The notes under the pieces: generated by a model
Databases searched by the model: none
Told to the model about the DNA's origin: nothing
The model's input: the letters and a program-made list of their open reading frames with translations, nothing else
Shown here: positions 27,215 to 36,601 of the stretch, in pieces
How positions within the stretch are numbered: position 1 is the first letter of the stretch
Layout: the number at the start of each line of letters is the position of its first letter
Assembly (NCBI GenBank): GCA_002733995.1
Contig: NVXR01000036.1
Location: 1 to 64,000, forward strand
Origin: Desulfotalea sp.
GTDB lineage: Bacteria; Desulfobacterota; Desulfobulbia; Desulfobulbales; Desulfocapsaceae
Length of the DNA: 64,000 nucleotides
Reading direction: 5' to 3'
Program-made: the position numbers and the translations under genes

Positions 27215-27644
27215 CAGTTAGCAATCCAATATTCACAGAGGCAAGATGTAGTCAGGAACAGATTCCTGAGCCTCGCACACGTACTATAGCGAAGAGTTAT
27301 ACATTTGTACACTGCAAGGCGTGGATCTTCCTTAATAGTTTTCACACCTGCATTAAACTTACGTCGATTCAAGTACTGCACTTCTTTGGTAACTGCCCCC
27401 CACCACTCCAACAGCACCCATTGTGATAGTGCGATTTTATAGCGCTACTCTCCCGGCTTTTTGCCTTCTTACGGGGGCTAAACGATAATCGACAGCCAGC
27501 TGAAGAGTGACTTTCCTTTTATGCAATTGATCTATTGACTGAAATGTTTATAGTGAGCACAAAAGTAGTCAAACAACAGCGACTTATCTACTCCGTAGAA
27601 TACGACAGATGTAGCACTCCATTCACCTTAACACGGAACAAATC
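27215..27644. other. Divergent intergenic region (polysaccharide operon / trmO)
   Basis: It must hold the promoters of both divergent units, but I see no strong -35/-10 pair and no GG-N10-GC site here. A short minus-strand frame (27211-27417) is not credible. Confidence 0.5.
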
Positions 27645-28115
27645 ATGCAACCGATAGGAACTATCCGCTCCCCCTTTAGCTCACTTAAAGACATGCCAAT
27701 CCAACCTAAGGGAGCAAAAGGCACAATTGGAACAATCGAAGTCAAAAAAGAATATATGGAAGGTCTTAATGACCTTGATGGCTTCAGTCATATCTATCTC
27801 CTCTATACTTTTCACAAGGCGGCAAGAACGGACCTCACCGTCACCCCATTTATGGACACAACTCCGCGGGGGGTCTTCTCAACAAGATCACCTTTACGGC
27901 CTAACCACATAGGCATATCAATCGTTGAGCTTGTTAGTGTTGAAAAAAACCTCATAACAGTGCGGGGGATAGACATCCTTGACGGGACACCACTCCTAGA
28001 TATCAAACCATACATTGAATCATTTGATGCCGTACAAAACAGTCGATCCGGCTGGATGAAGGGCTCTGTCGATGATGTGGAGAAAAAACGATCTGATGAC
28101 CGTTTTATCGACTAA
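27645..28115 (+). CDS. trmO: tRNA (N6-threonylcarbamoyladenosine37-N6)-methyltransferase TrmO
   Basis: TsaA/YaeB-family enzyme that adds a methyl group from S-adenosylmethionine to t6A37 in certain tRNAs. The 156-residue length fits the single-domain form. Landmarks: IGTIRSPF at the start, LNDLDGFSHIYLLYTFHKA near 45, RGVFSTRSPLRPNHIGISIVELV near 77-97 (the SAM pocket) and DILDGTPLLDIKPYIESFDA near 117-135. It is monocistronic as far as visible. Some family members act on other substrates, so the precise substrate is inferred from the family. Confidence 0.9.
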   Translation: MQPIGTIRSPFSSLKDMPIQPKGAKGTIGTIEVKKEYMEGLNDLDGFSHIYLLYTFHKAARTDLTVTPFMDTTPRGVFSTRSPLRPNHIGISIVELVSVEKNLITVRGIDILDGTPLLDIKPYIESFDAVQNSRSGWMKGSVDDVEKKRSDDRFID

Positions 28116-28424
28116 TCTACATGTTTTGCTGGTTTTTTAGAAAAATTTAGCGTTACTATTGACAGAAGAGATAAGACAATACAGTTTATACCCATATCAT
28201 ACTAAAGCCCCAGATACCTCGCACATAAAATGCGTATATAGCGTAGAATACAAATTATCCTTTCTAATTTTTATGTTGTTCTTATTGTTCCAGTAATTCA
28301 GAGTATTGCGTCATTTGGTTTGCAATTACAGATCACAAAGAATGTGACAATGTAAATTGGCTAAATCAACAAAGCCGCTTAGGCCCAGAGACGTTTGCAA
28401 AATTCAAGTTAAAGAGAGTAGATA
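28116..28424. other. Intergenic region before the small genes
   Basis: A/T-rich and without a gene. TTGACA occurs at 28159-28164 but lacks a good -10 at 16-18 nt. Confidence 0.4.
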
Positions 28425-28604
28425 ATGAAAGGTCACGAAAACGAGAAGCCGGATCCACAGCGGATTGCTGTACTACGATCCCTCCCCTTAAAGATAAAAG
28501 AACAATTGAGTGGCGAAGAGACAGAAGCTTTTATGTACAACCGGGAGCTTCCTGAATCACTCCTCAAGAAGCTGGAAGATTATCTTGATAAAGATACACC
28601 TTAA
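28425..28604 (+). CDS. Small hypothetical protein (59 residues)
   Basis: An uninterrupted frame from ATG 28425 to TAA 28602-28604 encodes a charged 59-residue protein, MKGHENEKPDPQ followed by RSLPLKIKEQLSGEETEAF and ending PESLLKKLEDYLDKDTP. AGAGAG lies about 8 nt before the ATG. The composition (balanced Lys/Glu, amphipathic C-terminal helix) looks like a real small cytoplasmic protein rather than chance. I know no family. The next small gene begins 47 nt later on the same strand. Confidence 0.6.
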   Translation: MKGHENEKPDPQRIAVLRSLPLKIKEQLSGEETEAFMYNRELPESLLKKLEDYLDKDTP

Positions 28605-28651
28605 GAGCTGTATTCTAAGACCAACCTACACCCATGCTAAAGGAGAATCAG

Positions 28652-28822
28652 ATGACTGAAGAAAAACGTCAACCATGTCCAACATGCCAAGGTAAAAAAA
28701 TCATTGAAGGTGTTTGTGAGACTAGTTCAGAGTGGAGCGGTACAAGCGACGACGCCGAGGATATGCAATGCACACCTGACCAAGTCTGTCCTACCTGTAA
28801 AGGCAAAGGCTACGAAGAATAA
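28652..28822 (+). CDS. Small DnaJ-type zinc-finger protein
   Basis: A 56-residue protein with two CxxCxGK(G) motifs, CPTCQGKK near residue 9 and CPTCKGKGYEE at the end, as in the cysteine-rich domain of DnaJ. The pair can coordinate one zinc ion. A third and fourth Cys lie between (GVC and MQC). I chose ATG 28652 because AAAGGAGA sits 5-6 nt upstream; the in-frame ATG at 28634 precedes that ribosome-binding site. A terminator follows within 30 nt. Confidence 0.8.
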   Translation: MTEEKRQPCPTCQGKKIIEGVCETSSEWSGTSDDAEDMQCTPDQVCPTCKGKGYEE

Positions 28823-28851
28823 CAAAAAAGTACTCCTTAAATAGTTGGTTC

Positions 28852-28892
28852 ACTCCCACCTGCCACTTTTCGACAGTTGGGAGTTTTTTTTT
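28852..28892 (+). terminator. Intrinsic terminator after the small zinc-finger gene
   Basis: ACTCCCA (28852-28858) and TGGGAGT (28878-28884) form a perfect stem, followed by eight more T. Confidence 0.9.
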
Positions 28893-29015
28893 AGTGCCCC
28901 ACGACTCCCTGCATCCTGTCATAGAAAACAATGCTCAAGACAAACAAAGCAGGCTGCAAGAGTGACAAACAAACCTCTCCCCCAGCTTACTTCCCCTTTA
29001 CCGGTGCTATGTAGT

Positions 29016-29486
29016 ATGAATAAAAAAGTCACAATATGGGTTGACGCAGATGCCTGCCCAAACGTAGTAAAAGAAATCCTTTTTCGTGCAGCAGAACGAA
29101 CGCAAATCGCGGTAACACTGGTGGCGAACAAACTATTACGCACCCCAAACTCGCCATTGATCAGCGCGGTACGCGTGCCATTAGGCGACGACGTCGCAGA
29201 TCATTATATCGTCGAAAACCTACAACAAAACGACCTTGTTATTACCAGCGACATTCCTTTGGCTGCGGAGGTTCTTGAAAATAAAGGCTGCGCACTAAAC
29301 CCTCGGGGCCAGATCTACACAAAAGAAAACATTAGCGACAGACTCGGAATGCGTAATTTTATGGACAGCCTGAGGGCAAGTGGCATTGAGACAGGCGGGC
29401 CTCCTCCATTAACGAAAAAAGACCAGCAAAGCTTCGCCAATGCTCTGGACAGACTACTTACCCGTTACCAAAATAAATCCCTGTGA
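29016..29486 (+). CDS. YaiI/YqxD (DUF188) family protein
   Basis: A 156-residue protein of a broadly conserved family with a PIN/NYN-nuclease-like fold and unproven function. Family marks: IWVDADACPNVVKEILFRAAER at the start, LVANK, VPLGDDVADHYIVE near 65, DLVITSDIPLAAEVLENKGCALNPRGQIYTKENI near 85-115 and MRNFMDSLR. I moved the start to ATG 29016, where the family begins; the longer frame to 28845 runs through the terminator at 28852-28892 and cannot be real. Confidence 0.93.
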   Translation: MNKKVTIWVDADACPNVVKEILFRAAERTQIAVTLVANKLLRTPNSPLISAVRVPLGDDVADHYIVENLQQNDLVITSDIPLAAEVLENKGCALNPRGQIYTKENISDRLGMRNFMDSLRASGIETGGPPPLTKKDQQSFANALDRLLTRYQNKSL

Positions 29487-29660
29487 AACGACTACACCTC
29501 TGTTGTACAATTGAACAATAGTCGTCCGAACCCGTATCCCCTAGGGACCCGGTTGAGCAAACGGATCAGCGAGGGGGAAAAGTAGAATCCCTTCATCTCT
29601 TTTTGCAAAGGGAAAGAGCTCAAAATAGCCACCCAACCCGAATGAAGAAGGATCAATACT

Positions 29661-30128
29661 TTGCAACATTCACAGCCCAGAGTAATGGAGGGAGATCTGA
29701 TTGCCCTTGCACTTCAAGGTACATTTGACGTGATCGTGCACGGTTGTAACTGCTTTTGTAGTATGGGGGCGGGAATAGCCCACACGATTCAAAGGCAGTT
29801 CCCCGAAGCATACGCGGCAGACCTGAAGACCACCAAGGGGGACAGAGACAAATTAGGCGATTTTTCAGCAGCTAAGGTAACAACAAACGGTCACGACATA
29901 ACTATCGTCAACGGATACACCCAGTTTCAGCATTCAGGTCCGCCCCCTTTAGTGGATTACAATGCCCTTGAACGCCTGTTTAGAAAGATAAAAAAAGAAT
30001 TTTCAGGTCAACGTATAGGTTACCCTAGAATAGGGGCTGGCCTGGCGGGGGGAGACTGGTCACAAATTGAACACATTATTAACCGGGAATTGGCCTCAGA
30101 GAACCACACACTGGTTAATTACAGATGA
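29661..30128 (+). CDS. Macro-domain protein (ADP-ribose-binding)
   Basis: A single macro domain of about 155 residues. GDLIALALQG at the start, VIVHGCNCFCSMGAGIAHTI (the ADP-ribose loop with the conserved N and GxG) and RIGAGLAGGDWSQIEHII near 115-130 are present. Such proteins bind or hydrolyse ADP-ribose derivatives, for example removing ADP-ribosyl groups or processing ADP-ribose-1''-phosphate. The start may be TTG 29661 (AAGAAGGA upstream at good distance) or ATG 29685, which has no separate good ribosome-binding site and would start MEGDLIALAL. It is not linked in operon to its neighbours. Confidence 0.9.
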   Translation: MQHSQPRVMEGDLIALALQGTFDVIVHGCNCFCSMGAGIAHTIQRQFPEAYAADLKTTKGDRDKLGDFSAAKVTTNGHDITIVNGYTQFQHSGPPPLVDYNALERLFRKIKKEFSGQRIGYPRIGAGLAGGDWSQIEHIINRELASENHTLVNYR

Positions 30129-30399
30129 AGGTGTAGAGACTTGCAACCTCAGCGACAAGACGATTTCGCAGAGCTGATCCGCAAAGAAGTAAGGTTAAAG
30201 ACAAACTAAAGCCTATAGACCAGCCAGTATTCTACTACCATAGCCATCCTCCTGAGAAACCCTAACAAGAACAACGTATCCTTGGAAAAAGACAAGAAAA
30301 GTCCCAGGCAACCAACAGCATTGCCTTAGCATCCAGCCCCCGTGTTTTCATTTTTACCTCTGTGGTTTTCCACAAACACAACATCGCTTCTAAAAAAAC

Positions 30400-32652
30400 T
30401 TAAACCAACTCCTTTTGGCCGTCCGCCTTAGGAACCAGGGAGTCTTCCATGATAACAGCAGCAGCTCCAGCTTCGAGGGCTTTTATCCGATTCTCCTCAC
30501 TGAGCCCTGGAGGCGGACCAGCGGTTGGAAAATCTACGATCACTTTGCGATGGGCATAATAGATACCTTTTGCATTCAACGCCTCGGTGATCAGTCTAAA
30601 GGCTTCACGTTTTATCATAAACTGTTTGCCCGGCTTTGAGGTAAATTTAACCCTGATAACCATCACCGAATTTGTTATTTCATTTACGCCCTGGGATTTG
30701 ACAGGCTGCAGAAATCCATCGCCCAATTCCTCATCAAGCAACATAGCCTGACCGACTTTTTTAATTATTTTTCTTACCTTATCAATGTCCGTATCATAAG
30801 GGAATTCAAGGGGGAATTTTATCACAAGCCCCCCCCTCATATAGTTGGTAATAGCGCCAAGATCACTATAGGGAACAACCTGCAGCATCCCTAAATGATG
30901 GCGGAGAAGAACATTTCTAAGGGTAATAGATTCCACTGTGCCCCGGACCTCACCAGCCTGGATATACTCACCGACCCGAAAGGCATCATCGAGGAGAAAA
31001 AAGAAACCAGAGAAAATATCCGCTACCAATTTTTGTGCACCAAAGCCAATGGCGAGACCTAATACTCCAGCACCAGCAAGTAAGGGCCCGATATTTACTC
31101 CAAGGGAAGAGATCACAATCAGACAAACCATCAAAACAAGGGTCGAACCAATCACTTTACGCAATACCGGCAACAGGGTGTGACTTCGGCCCCGGAGTAC
31201 AGCCCCACCAAATTCATCATCAACATCTTTCTTCTCTTCCTCAGCAGCAGGAGTTGCATCGGCCAGTTTTAACTCAAAATAAGCTGAGGCGTAGTGCCAA
31301 CAAACAAGAGCGAGGCCCACTGTCACAATCGATTCAAAGATTGCCCGCATCGCCTGTCTTGCAAAGGGAAAGTTGTACCCCCAGAGACTGCAGACCCAGG
31401 CAAAAAGAATAAAAATAAGCAAATATCGAATAAAGGAATACACCTGTCCTGCGAGGAGATGGTTTTTTTCCTCAATCTCCTCTGCCGTTGGACCATCTTC
31501 ATCCCCATCACCTCCCTCTCCGATCTTGCCAAGTCCTAACGAGACAACTACCGCCCCAACAAGAATCCTGGTGCAATAACTCAGCACAAAATAAAGAGGA
31601 ACCACAAGAACACTGGCAATAAAAGAGCCATTTGTCACAGCAGTACCAGTGAACTCTTGCCCCACCCATACAATCCATACTATTGCCACGTACAAAAGCG
31701 CAGGTAGATGCCAATACACAACAAATTGCTGTTGTATCCAACCGCCAGATACCCCGTCAATTTCTGTATTATAATATTGGGAAACGGGCCTACGAAGAAA
31801 GAGAATCAGACCCGCCATAATGACAAGAATTACTGTACCAAGAACAATAACTATCCACGAAAGCGTTTGAGGCAGAGCTCCAAGTTCCTTAAAACAACGG
31901 AGCATGAGCAGAGCCGAAGCAAGAACTGTAAAAGTAACAGAAAATGCTAAATACAGGGGTTTAATCAGAGAATCATCGATTGAGATGAGGCGCACAGTTT
32001 TTTCATCAGGAGCAAACAGAACCTCGCCAACAATACGAAAGAGACGAAAAATAAGCACAACGCCTAAAATGAGTTGATAAAGCATCCGGCCCTCAACGGG
32101 GGTATCACCGGCGATTAGCAGAAACGACAGAGTCGAGCCAACAGTAAGTAAAAATAGCGATGCAAACTCTGGTAGGCTACGTAACATACCTGCAACAAAC
32201 TTTGCGCCTCCATCGTTGTCGGGTGGAATAAGATGTTTTAAAGCGTCGAGACGAACCCGAAAACGTTTTCCCATGCCAAAACTGAACAGCCAACCCAAGG
32301 CAATTGCAAAAACCGTTTTGAGTAAAACCAGGGCAACACCCACGAACCCTTTGTCTCCACCCGTTTTATTCAAGACAGAGGCAAGGTCTCCGGGAAGTCT
32401 GGGAATAAAGGCAAGCACACTACTCCCCTCCAACCCTTCCCGCGAGCTACCATCTAACATATGCAACCAGCTCACGAGAAACCTTTTTTTCGAGACAGAC
32501 GCATCATCCACTAGAACCATCTCAGTTTCTGCTGCCAACTGTGTTGAAGTGCTCACCGCCTCACCCATTGTAGCTCCAGAAGACACCATCGGCTGCACCC
32601 ACAGGATAAGAACCAATAGAACAACAGCTAAGTACTTACAATTAACTTTCAC
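30400..32652 (-). CDS. Large MscS-family mechanosensitive channel
   Basis: A 750-residue inner-membrane protein with a signal peptide (to about residue 27), a periplasmic stretch of about 80 residues, then roughly ten transmembrane helices and the MscS core. The pore helix and beta domain are visible: LLAGAGVLGLAIGFGAQKLVADIFSGFFFLLDDAFRVGEYIQ, then GTVESITLRNVLLRHHLGMLQVVPYSDLG (about 525-610), followed by the alpha-beta domain. The order matches the long MscS-like channels (YbdG/YjeP style) that release solutes on hypo-osmotic shock. The Gly/Ala-rich pore helix is canonical. It is transcribed alone. Confidence 0.92.
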   Translation of the reverse strand: MKVNCKYLAVVLLVLILWVQPMVSSGATMGEAVSTSTQLAAETEMVLVDDASVSKKRFLVSWLHMLDGSSREGLEGSSVLAFIPRLPGDLASVLNKTGGDKGFVGVALVLLKTVFAIALGWLFSFGMGKRFRVRLDALKHLIPPDNDGGAKFVAGMLRSLPEFASLFLLTVGSTLSFLLIAGDTPVEGRMLYQLILGVVLIFRLFRIVGEVLFAPDEKTVRLISIDDSLIKPLYLAFSVTFTVLASALLMLRCFKELGALPQTLSWIVIVLGTVILVIMAGLILFLRRPVSQYYNTEIDGVSGGWIQQQFVVYWHLPALLYVAIVWIVWVGQEFTGTAVTNGSFIASVLVVPLYFVLSYCTRILVGAVVVSLGLGKIGEGGDGDEDGPTAEEIEEKNHLLAGQVYSFIRYLLIFILFAWVCSLWGYNFPFARQAMRAIFESIVTVGLALVCWHYASAYFELKLADATPAAEEEKKDVDDEFGGAVLRGRSHTLLPVLRKVIGSTLVLMVCLIVISSLGVNIGPLLAGAGVLGLAIGFGAQKLVADIFSGFFFLLDDAFRVGEYIQAGEVRGTVESITLRNVLLRHHLGMLQVVPYSDLGAITNYMRGGLVIKFPLEFPYDTDIDKVRKIIKKVGQAMLLDEELGDGFLQPVKSQGVNEITNSVMVIRVKFTSKPGKQFMIKREAFRLITEALNAKGIYYAHRKVIVDFPTAGPPPGLSEENRIKALEAGAAAVIMEDSLVPKADGQKELV

Positions 32653-33194
32653 TTCGTCTCCGTTATTTATACTAGGGGGATGCTTATATCAACGTACAGC
32701 CAAAACGTACCTGATTACCTTGGATACACTTCTTGTTGTGATGGCCTGGGGGCAAGCGCCTTGCCTAAAAAAGATGTAAACCGAATCCATATCAGGCGGT
32801 GATGGTTCAATGTTTTGCCGATAAAGCAGAGCACGCTATGGTTATACCCCAAATACTACAGCAGGTGGTAGCCAAGAGACAGATCCGTTGGTAATTAGAG
32901 GCCTTTCTCCCTCTTTTAAAAGAGATGAAAAAGGAATTTATGGGCTTAATCGCTTCGCTGGACAACCTACACTGTCTTTGAAAACATGGGGGAGACTTAG
33001 CCATTTTTTTTCTACCATCCCCACTGTTTCCGTAACAGGGAAGAGTTAGGATTTCAGAACGCACCTACACCAACCTTACGTTGAAGCTGCGCCCATTCAT
33101 ACAAGCAATGGCATATAGGAATAGAATCGAGGAGGGAGGCCTCCGGCAAAACCAGCAAGAGACCTTACAGAAGACGTGCTCCGTAGTTTACAGA
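32653..33194. other. 540-nt gene-free stretch
   Basis: I see no convincing gene, repeat or RNA. The minus-strand frame at 32807-33064 lacks a ribosome-binding site and a plausible composition. Confidence 0.5.
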
Positions 33195-34259
33195 TCAAGG
33201 AGTAGAAAAAGCATCTGCACTCTTTTTAACTAACCAAGCAATACAAATAATACCAGCAACCAGTGTCACCAAAAAAAAGATAAATGGTGAATATTGAGGT
33301 ACCAGCTGAAGTTGATCAAGACTGAAATAGTCGCTGAGATAATCAGTCCTCAACCAGCTTCTCAGAAATGTCATAAAGACAACCAGTGTTACCCCAAGAA
33401 AGAAGCTGAGCCAAAACTTGCGCTTAAAAGCCATGACTAAAGCACCAATCACTGTGAATAACGCAACAACAAGCAGAGCTGTAGCACCTATATTGCCACC
33501 CATAAAGAGCATCAGCTGGGAATGGGGTAAAGAGAAGAGATACCACAAACCAAGTCCAACATTTACAAGGGTAAAGACAAGAAACACGTTAAGACCGAGT
33601 CGCTCACAATGGTCAGCAAGCTCAATATCGGCAGCCTTTCTAAAGCGACCAAGTACGCCGACAAAAAGTCCGCCCACCGCCAGGGCACCACACATCATAT
33701 GCAGATAACGGGGCCAGAATGTCACATTGTCATAGACAAGCATGGTCCCATTCTTCTGGGAAAAATAGTCAGTAAACCGCTCTGGCAGACTCATAAGCAA
33801 CATATTATTAGAAAAGAAAAAGCCAATAACGAGAAGAAGGCAAAAAACAATAATAGCGATGAAAGGACCAAAAATCCCTAAACTATTAAATTTAAAATCA
33901 TAGAGATATGCCCCATAATAACCGATGATCAGGATGGGGATAATAAGAATCCAAAAAGTGCCCATAAGAACAGAGCTGGAGTAAAGAAACTGACCATAAA
34001 TCACCTGTAGAAAGAGATATGGTGCGACGCCAAAGTTAACCACAAAGGCAATAACCAGCGGTAAAGCAACAGCAATCCGGTGGGCAAGCTTCTTCTCAAC
34101 CGTTCCCCCTCTGAGATGCTGCACAATACCAATTGCTAGACCACCGAGCATAGCATTCATTGCTAAGAGATGGATAGGAAAGGTAAGTAACAGGAGAGCC
34201 TGAAACCATCCCCAGGCAACAGGTATCACATCGGCTTGCGGAATAATGATGTTTTCCAT
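33195..34259 (-). CDS. Polytopic membrane partner of the bd-like cytochrome
   Basis: A 354-residue protein with about nine transmembrane helices and no cysteine motifs. His residues occur in the membrane segments (LLTFPIHLLAMNAMLGG near 28, WPRYLHMMCGALAVGGLF near 183), possible haem b ligands. Its start overlaps the stop of the tri-haem gene by one base (TAATG), so the two must be made in fixed ratio and probably form one complex. Both have a first helix of the form (L/V)xxxIHxxxxxxxxGG, suggesting they are distant paralogues of the same bd-subunit-I-like fold. The likely job is quinol oxidation or reduction coupled to c-type haems, inferred from context. Confidence 0.7.
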   Translation of the reverse strand: MENIIIPQADVIPVAWGWFQALLLLTFPIHLLAMNAMLGGLAIGIVQHLRGGTVEKKLAHRIAVALPLVIAFVVNFGVAPYLFLQVIYGQFLYSSSVLMGTFWILIIPILIIGYYGAYLYDFKFNSLGIFGPFIAIIVFCLLLVIGFFFSNNMLLMSLPERFTDYFSQKNGTMLVYDNVTFWPRYLHMMCGALAVGGLFVGVLGRFRKAADIELADHCERLGLNVFLVFTLVNVGLGLWYLFSLPHSQLMLFMGGNIGATALLVVALFTVIGALVMAFKRKFWLSFFLGVTLVVFMTFLRSWLRTDYLSDYFSLDQLQLVPQYSPFIFFLVTLVAGIICIAWLVKKSADAFSTP

Positions 34260-36016
34260 TATTGATCTCCCTTGTTTGCACTTTCTAAGAATCCTGCAAG
34301 GATTTCCTGCTCCGTAGCGCTACCAGAAAATGGTTCCATTTCGTCTGAGATATCGTTTAATGTTCCGAGTAGAAGGATGAGTTCTTCACTCCCCTGCCCA
34401 TCCACTATGTCCACCATTTCCTGCAAGTCATGGCAGGAAGAGCAATGGTCCTCAAAAAGAATGGCTCCACTCACCCCAGTCGGTGCAACAGGGTTATTCA
34501 GAGAATGAAGATAGTCAGCCAGTAATTTCACCTCTTCCGCTGTTCCCGAGAAGGGTTCCATTTCATCAGAAATCTCATCTAAGACAGGAAACATTGCGGT
34601 AATTTCTTTATGGGACAAACTCTCAAAAGCGGGACTCAGATCCTCAATCCCGTGACAGGAGGAGCAGTTGTCTTCAAAGAGAACTCTCGCCGCTGCCAGC
34701 GTATTCATTTCAAGCGGTGCCGCAATCGTCTCTTTGCCAAGAAGACCTCCAGCAATATAAGTAGCCAGCGCCTTTGCCTCTCTATCTGTACCAACGAAAG
34801 GCGGCATAAAGTAACGACGTTCATGAATCGTATTAATATATTTCGTCAGGACCCGAAAACTCATATTTTTACTTGCAGCAACAATGTCATTATTTATACC
34901 ACCAATGGTATGACAGGCATAACACTGGTTGATAAACAGTTCTTCTCCTGCCTGCAGCATATTGTCCCCCGTCAGCTCTTTGTTTTCCACCCACAAAGCC
35001 TGGCGTAAATACCCTTCGCTATTCAATCTTTCGATGTCACTCTTTAGGATCCCGTTGGAGTACATAACTTCATTGATAACATAGGGACGCCTTGCGGCTT
35101 CGCGTATCCATTCAAAACTCCCCATGACCGCAAGGGCACAAAAAAGCGATAGAACAGCCACAGGTTTGCTATTAAAACGTGGACGATAAATTCCAGCGCC
35201 CAGCATAATAACAAGAAGCCCAAGTATACCAACAAGCCCCCAGGGCATCATCCCTGCAATGGTTGGAGATTTACCCATAACCATGGTGTGGGCAGCCACA
35301 GGTAATACCGAAATATACCAAATTGCAGATGGAATCATGAGAGCCAGTGTCACGAGGGCCCATTTCGCGGAAAAGCGAGTCATCGAGTCGCGTACCGCAA
35401 CATCAGCCACAAACGAGGCACTAAAATAGCCGTAACATGCGGCAATCATCACCGCAATAAAGGTACGAAAGAATAAAGAGGGCCAGAAACTGGGATTAAA
35501 AAAACCTTGCCAAAAGTCCATGTTTTCCGCCCACAATCCGGGGGTCAACATTACTCCAATTATGCCGTTGATAAGAAGAAGTGACATCCAGGCAGAAATA
35601 AAATAGACCCAACCGACTTTAATGTGAGTCGCTGAGTCCATGCGGCCAAAAGTATAGAAATAGACAAAGGCCGCTGTAATTTCGACGAGGAAAAAGACCC
35701 ACTCTGCGGCCCAGCCAAAAACAAAATTATGGATGAGTAGAGAGGTAGCCGCCGGGTTGACCAGGGCTATGATAAACCAGATACCAACACCAGTGATGGA
35801 ACCAAAGACCATGGTGAGGAGCAGGAAGAAACGAGCGTGTTTTTTAACAAACTCAAGAATGGCTGGGCTATTTTCCCGTAGCCCTTTCTTCTCTGCATAG
35901 ATGAGATACAGGCCTCCTCCCACAGCAAAGTGTGAAACAAAGACATGCAAGACAGCGATTAAGGCAATAAGAAATCCGCCTCCGGTTTCCGGTAAATACC
36001 AGACGGGGTAATTCAT
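34259..36016 (-). CDS. bd-like membrane cytochrome fused to three c-type haem domains
   Basis: A 585-residue fusion. The N-terminal 300 residues form about eight helices resembling cytochrome bd subunit I: IALIAVLHVFVSHFAVGGGLYLIYAEKKG, GSITGVGIWF, FGWAAEWVFFLVEITAAFVYFYTFG. The C-terminal part holds three haem c sites: CYACH near 368, CSSCHG near 455 and CSSCHD near 530. Electrons can thus pass between the quinone pool and the outer haems. The ribosome-binding site AGGAGG precedes ATG 36016. It is followed with a 1-nt overlap by its membrane partner and preceded 70 nt upstream by an IscU-like protein. The two haem domains after 440 are followed by near-identical segments (SDEMEPFSG), evidence of an internal duplication. 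Direction of electron flow and terminal acceptor cannot be read from sequence. Confidence 0.8.
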   Translation of the reverse strand: MNYPVWYLPETGGGFLIALIAVLHVFVSHFAVGGGLYLIYAEKKGLRENSPAILEFVKKHARFFLLLTMVFGSITGVGIWFIIALVNPAATSLLIHNFVFGWAAEWVFFLVEITAAFVYFYTFGRMDSATHIKVGWVYFISAWMSLLLINGIIGVMLTPGLWAENMDFWQGFFNPSFWPSLFFRTFIAVMIAACYGYFSASFVADVAVRDSMTRFSAKWALVTLALMIPSAIWYISVLPVAAHTMVMGKSPTIAGMMPWGLVGILGLLVIMLGAGIYRPRFNSKPVAVLSLFCALAVMGSFEWIREAARRPYVINEVMYSNGILKSDIERLNSEGYLRQALWVENKELTGDNMLQAGEELFINQCYACHTIGGINNDIVAASKNMSFRVLTKYINTIHERRYFMPPFVGTDREAKALATYIAGGLLGKETIAAPLEMNTLAAARVLFEDNCSSCHGIEDLSPAFESLSHKEITAMFPVLDEISDEMEPFSGTAEEVKLLADYLHSLNNPVAPTGVSGAILFEDHCSSCHDLQEMVDIVDGQGSEELILLLGTLNDISDEMEPFSGSATEQEILAGFLESANKGDQ

Positions 36017-36086
36017 ACTTCCTCCTATGGTTGCAAAGAACTCATTGAATAATAGGAAATGTACCGCAAATAAGAATGCTTTTCAA

Positions 36087-36521
36087 TTACGACTTTGTAT
36101 CACCAACACCAGGACCGCCCGCAAGATAGTTATCCACACTTTTTTGCAAGGTTATTTCAGCAAGCTGAGCGCAGTGTAAATGTGTATCCGGCAAGATTCC
36201 CGTCACATCCATAATAGTTATCATATTTATTTTTTTCAGCTCTTCTACGCTCTTATTTTTTGCTAGTACAACCGCAGCCTCAACGCAATGCTTACTAAAA
36301 GAACAACCATTGGTCCAACTATGGGTAGCGGAGACATAACCATCCTTGAACTGGAGACCAATTTCCATAGTATCCCCACAGTTACCAACTACTTTAGCAA
36401 CACCATCGGGGGCTTCAAGTATCGGATTGGCATAGTAATAGATAAAAAACCAGGTCAGCGCCACTGCAAATAATACAAGAAAAGCCACACCAATATTCAA
36501 AAAAGACATTATAGAAACCAT
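36087..36521 (-). CDS. Membrane-anchored IscU/NifU-like Fe-S scaffold-type protein
   Basis: A 144-residue protein. Residues about 8-29 (IGVAFLVLFAVALTWFFIYYY) are a transmembrane anchor. The rest matches the IscU/NifU N-terminal fold: GNCGDTMEIGLQFKDG, NGCSFSKHCVEAAVVLAKNKSVEELKKI and LPDTHLHCAQLAEITLQKSVDNYL. The three cluster-ligand cysteines of the family and the Asp after the first one are kept (CGD, GC, HC). In soluble IscU the gene sits with iscS or nifS; here it lies first in an operon with two membrane cytochrome genes. The start may be ATG 36521 or ATG 36509. A role in delivering or holding a cluster for the membrane complex is my inference. Confidence 0.8.
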   Translation of the reverse strand: MVSIMSFLNIGVAFLVLFAVALTWFFIYYYANPILEAPDGVAKVVGNCGDTMEIGLQFKDGYVSATHSWTNGCSFSKHCVEAAVVLAKNKSVEELKKINMITIMDVTGILPDTHLHCAQLAEITLQKSVDNYLAGGPGVGDTKS

Positions 36522-36601
36522 ATAATATAAATCATTTTATCTTGAACCAAACGCCTGTCGTCTGTTCTAGAATTTGATTTACCATATAACATGAAGATAA
36601 A

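Noticed and set aside
28845..29015. N-terminal extension of the DUF188 protein
   Set aside because: It would run through a strong intrinsic terminator and lacks family similarity; the family start is at 29016.
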